Source: CAYSND01 sp964642235
GTDB lineage: Bacteria > Bacteroidota > Bacteroidia > Bacteroidales > UBA932
Direction of reading: 5' to 3'
NCBI GenBank assembly: GCA_964642235.1
Contig: CAZXOP010000030.1
Span: 1 to 18,451 of the forward strand
DNA length: 18,451 nt
The notes under the pieces were generated by a model that searched no databases, was not told where the DNA came from, and worked only from the letters and a program-made list of their open reading frames with translations. The position numbers and the translations under genes are program-made. This document shows, piece after piece, positions 15,869 to 18,451 of the stretch. Position 1 is the first letter of the stretch; each line of letters opens with the position of its first letter.

Positions 15869-16954
15869 TTAAAGTGTTAATAAAAGGAATTTATTTATAG
15901 TTTCTACAAACTGTTTCTCTCCTAGGCTCTTCTTCTCCTCTTCGATAACTCTCGGCAGTTGTGATGTGTCGGGAATTATCTCAGCTTGTATCGGAAGATA
16001 GAAAAGCTTTGATTTTAGCTCTTGTGTTAGGGCTTTATGCCCAAATATTCTCTGAGCATCTTTTTCAGTAGTAAAGACCACTGATGTATGATGCTTGTCT
16101 GAAAGCGAGCTTATACTACCCAAATCTTCAGATGAATATTTATGATGGTCCTTAAATTTCAAAACCTCTATTAGTTTATATTGTCCAACTAAATAATTTC
16201 TAATAGGTCGGTCATTTGAAATTCCGCTAAAAAGTATCGCCGATTTAGAGTAGAGGTACCTGTTATCACCCTCTTCAAATATGTTCACCGGAGTGTCATA
16301 GGCTATTTTTGAGAAGAGCAAGGGTTTTGATTCAGGGAGTTTTAATCTCTTTCTCCACTCTTCTCTCTCACTATATTCCATGAAATCAGGCGCTTTAGTA
16401 ACTATTACTAAGTCCGCTCTCTTAATTTCACTCGGCAGGTCTCTTAGGTTCCCAATCGGTATAAGATGATCATCGAAAATGGGGCGGGAATAATCTATTA
16501 AAAGAACTGAAAGGGTAGGTTTTATCTTTCTATGTTGAAACCCATCATCAAGTAGTATAACTGTAGGTCTCTTCTCTTGGGGCAATTCAAGCAGCGTCTC
16601 TATAGCTCTTTTACGAGAAGAATCGACAGCAACTATAATGTCGGGGAACTTTTTCTTCATCTGTATCGGTTCATCCCCTACCTCTTTAAATGAATCTTGA
16701 AGTGTTACCTCCCGATACCCTGATGTCTCCCTTTTATACCCTCTTGAAATTACAGCCACCTTATATTTCTCTTTTAGCATACGTACTAAAAGTTCGGTAT
16801 GAGGTGTTTTACCTGTTCCTCCAACGGTAATATTCCCTACACTAATAATAGGAATGTCAAAAGTGTAAGACTTTTTCACCCCTTTATCATAAAGGAAGTG
16901 CCTGATTTTCAGGGCGAAATAATAGGGGAACAACAACGTCTTATCTGCCAACAT
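15869..16954 (-). CDS. lpxK: tetraacyldisaccharide 4'-kinase (lipid A biosynthesis)
   Basis: A 361-residue inner-membrane-associated kinase that phosphorylates the 4' position of the lipid A disaccharide precursor. This is the sixth step of the Raetz pathway. Visible family features are the hydrophobic/basic N-terminal helix (LLFPYYFALKIRHFLY), the P-loop GNITVGGTGKTP (40-51), VISRGYKR (68-75), GDEP (93-96), the hallmark DDGFQHRK (136-143), GNLRDLPSE (168-176), DHHKY (269-273) and TEKDA (296-300). It is a little longer than E. coli LpxK (328). All key residues are present, so it should be active. It is the first gene of a short leftward unit with the small lipoprotein. Confidence 0.96.
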   Translation of the reverse strand: MLADKTLLFPYYFALKIRHFLYDKGVKKSYTFDIPIISVGNITVGGTGKTPHTELLVRMLKEKYKVAVISRGYKRETSGYREVTLQDSFKEVGDEPIQMKKKFPDIIVAVDSSRKRAIETLLELPQEKRPTVILLDDGFQHRKIKPTLSVLLIDYSRPIFDDHLIPIGNLRDLPSEIKRADLVIVTKAPDFMEYSEREEWRKRLKLPESKPLLFSKIAYDTPVNIFEEGDNRYLYSKSAILFSGISNDRPIRNYLVGQYKLIEVLKFKDHHKYSSEDLGSISSLSDKHHTSVVFTTEKDAQRIFGHKALTQELKSKLFYLPIQAEIIPDTSQLPRVIEEEKKSLGEKQFVETINKFLLLTL

Positions 16955-16980
16955 TTTTATAGTAATTCAGGTCTCTGAGC

Positions 16981-17010
16981 CAAAGGTATCAGATTCAGCC
17001 TGCAAAGATA
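16981..17010 (-). promoter_or_regulatory. two possible -7 elements for lpxK
   Basis: On the minus strand TATCTTTG (17010-17003) and TACCTTTG (16988-16981) both match TAnnTTTG, lying 48 and 26 bases before the lpxK start codon. Neither has TTTG at 19-21 bases upstream. Either or both may be used; the sequence does not decide. Confidence 0.45.
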
Positions 17011-17031
17011 TGAAAAAAAGAAAAAAAGTAC

Positions 17032-17039
17032 TATTTTTG
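17032..17039 (+). promoter_or_regulatory. -7 element of the GNAT-like gene
   Basis: TATTTTTG matches TAnnTTTG 46 bases before the ATG at 17086. At the expected -33 position (17009-17012) there is TATG, a partial match to TTTG that overlaps the upstream -7 element of lpxK on the other strand, so the two divergent promoters may interfere. Confidence 0.5.
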
Positions 17040-17085
17040 TCGTTAATTTTTTATTAAAACTAAAACAAAACCTAAAAAAGCTAAA

Positions 17086-18231
17086 ATGTCTGTATCTATT
17101 GTTGAAGTTCTGAATACAAAACAGTTAAAGTCATTTGTTAAATTTCCGGAGAAATTATATAAAAAACACCCTCTTTGGGTGCCGGCCATCTTTGCCGACG
17201 AAATGACTACTTTGCGCAAAGATAAGAATCCTGCCTTCGAACATTGTGAAGCCCGATACTTTCTTGCATATAAAGAGGGTAAGATAGTGGGAAGGGTGGC
17301 AGCTATTATAAATCATAATGCCAATAAGGATTGGAAAGAGGATAATATCAAATTCGGCTGGATTGATTTTATAGATGATTACGAGGTCTCTAAGGCTCTT
17401 CTTGACAGTGTGGCACAATGGGGTAGAGAGCGGGGAATGAACGGCATACAGGGGCCCTTAGGGTTCTCTGATATGGATAAAGAGGGGTTGTTAGTAGAGG
17501 GGTTTGAAAACCTCCCATCTATAACTACACTATATAATTACCCTTATTACCAGGATCACATTCTTAAATATGGATTGGAGAAGGAGATAGACTGGTTTCA
17601 GAGAAAGTTCGTCGTTCCTGACAGAGTCCCCGAAAAACTTGCCCAATTCGATAAAATAGTAAAAAATAGATATGGGGTAAAAGTCCTTAACCCAAAGAGT
17701 GTTAGGGATATAAGGAAGAGAGCACATGAAATATTTGACGCCTTAAATAGCTCTTTTTCTGTGTTATATGAGTTTACGGAGCTAAATAAAAAGCAGGTGG
17801 ATTTGTATATAGGTCAGTATATCCCCTTTTTAAACAAGCATCTTGTCTCTATAGTTTTAGATAAAAATGATAAAGTGATAGCATTTGCGATTACGATGCC
17901 ATCCCTCTCTAAGGCTGTCCAAAAAGCAAAGGGGAGACTCTTCCCGTTTGGGTTTATTCACATGCTAAGAGCTTTAAATAATCTCGATTTTGTGGAGATG
18001 TATATGATAGGGATAGTCCCCGAATATCAGAACAAAGGGATTAATGCTGTGATATTTAACCATATCCATGAGAATTTTATCAAATATGGTGTAAAAGAGG
18101 TCGTTACTAATCCCCAGCTTGAGACTAATACTGCCGTTATCTCTCTTTTTGACGACTACAAATCTACTCCATATATGACCAGGAGATGTTTCTATCGCAA
18201 ACTCTCTGATTTGGAGAAGTTAGATGCTTAG
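17086..18231 (+). CDS. GNAT-like N-acyltransferase, function unknown
   Basis: A 381-residue soluble protein without signal peptide or membrane segment. It looks like a two-part acyl-CoA N-acyltransferase fold. The N-terminal part has FLAYKEGKIVGRVAAIIN (about 59-76), typical of GNAT strands 2-4. The conserved middle segment GPLGFSDMDKEGLLVEGF is characteristic of a YghO-like family common in Bacteroidetes. The C-terminal part has MIGIVPEYQNKGINAVIF, resembling the acetyl-CoA-binding motif A (Q/R-x-x-G-x-G/A) with Asn-Lys-Gly-Ile in the loop. Donor and acceptor are unknown. The gene is divergent from lpxK and overlaps pfkA by 12 bases at its 3' end. Confidence 0.75.
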   Translation: MSVSIVEVLNTKQLKSFVKFPEKLYKKHPLWVPAIFADEMTTLRKDKNPAFEHCEARYFLAYKEGKIVGRVAAIINHNANKDWKEDNIKFGWIDFIDDYEVSKALLDSVAQWGRERGMNGIQGPLGFSDMDKEGLLVEGFENLPSITTLYNYPYYQDHILKYGLEKEIDWFQRKFVVPDRVPEKLAQFDKIVKNRYGVKVLNPKSVRDIRKRAHEIFDALNSSFSVLYEFTELNKKQVDLYIGQYIPFLNKHLVSIVLDKNDKVIAFAITMPSLSKAVQKAKGRLFPFGFIHMLRALNNLDFVEMYMIGIVPEYQNKGINAVIFNHIHENFIKYGVKEVVTNPQLETNTAVISLFDDYKSTPYMTRRCFYRKLSDLEKLDA

Positions 18232-18451
18232 AATTTTTACGATTTCGTACCAATCGTGATTTATCTCATTATGCCTGCTGCATGCCTCTTCAAATGGGGT
18301 AAAAACAGTCTCGTTCTGCATCTGTCCCACCATTACTCCTGATTTACCATCAAGTAGTGCGCGAACTGCCTCATAGCCGAGAACACTTGCCAATACCCTG
18401 TCGTTACAAGAGGGAGACCCCCCTCTTTGAATATGCCCAAGTGTGGTAACA
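18220..18451 (-). CDS. pfkA: 6-phosphofructokinase, C-terminal 76 residues (partial, runs off the window)
   Basis: The minus strand encodes an open frame from the window edge to a TAA at 18220-18222. The visible part begins VTTLGHIQRGGSPSCNDRVLASVLGYEAV. GHIQRGGSP is the hallmark of ATP-type phosphofructokinases, whose His and Arg bind fructose 6-phosphate (H249 and R252 in E. coli). DRVLA and LLDGKSGVMVGQMQNE follow as in the family C-terminus. It catalyses the committed step of glycolysis. The start and most of the gene lie outside. Its stop codon is formed by the reverse complement of a Leu codon near the end of the GNAT gene. Confidence 0.92.
   Translation of the reverse strand, partial: VTTLGHIQRGGSPSCNDRVLASVLGYEAVRALLDGKSGVMVGQMQNETVFTPFEEACSRHNEINHDWYEIVKILSI

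Noticed and set aside
1..18451. CRISPR array, insertion sequence or integrase
   Set aside because: No regularly spaced repeats, transposase motifs or tyrosine/serine recombinase motifs were seen on either strand.

Overview
The window comes from a low-GC member of the Bacteroidota, most likely order Bacteroidales. This rests on two complete SusC/SusD outer-membrane uptake pairs, on promoters of the Bacteroidetes type (TTTG, about 19 bases, TAnnTTTG) before most transcription units, on A-rich sequence instead of Shine-Dalgarno sites before start codons, and on lpxK. I cannot name the genus.

Layout. Bases 1-12 look like the 3' end of a tRNA, followed by a terminator hairpin. Next is a hipB/hipA-type toxin-antitoxin pair (119-1553, +), a small secreted beta-barrel protein (1628-2158, +) and a convergent AAA/DUF4143 ATPase (2169-3359, -). 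The centre (3494-15607) is one large divergent nutrient-uptake locus. To the left run an M24 Xaa-Pro aminopeptidase, susC-1 and susD-1; to the right run susC-2 and susD-2. The two halves share a 210-base control region with back-to-back promoters. The right part holds lpxK followed by a 54-residue lipoprotein that was too short for routine ORF calling (15692-16954, -), a GNAT-like protein of unknown function (17086-18231, +), and the last 76 codons of 6-phosphofructokinase (pfkA, -), which overlaps the GNAT gene tail to tail.

How it may work together. The two SusC/D pairs would import oligomers across the outer membrane. The cytoplasmic aminopeptidase P in the same apparent operon as pair 1 suggests that at least one substrate is a proline-containing peptide rather than a glycan; no glycoside hydrolase, polysaccharide lyase, sulfatase or dedicated regulator is visible. 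The two SusD proteins look like different families, so the pairs are not a recent duplication.

Most interesting signal. The start regions of the two susC genes carry a nearly identical 28-base sequence (14 bases perfectly identical, 9 bases before each ATG) in opposite orientations. These copies bracket the 1.6 kb segment holding the aminopeptidase gene and both promoters. This may be a shared translational or sRNA control element, or the inverted repeats of an invertible segment. The control region also has a 10-bp inverted repeat and a run of nine A within a promoter spacer.

No intergenic stretch exceeds 300 bases. I saw no CRISPR array, insertion sequence, transposase, integrase or rRNA gene.
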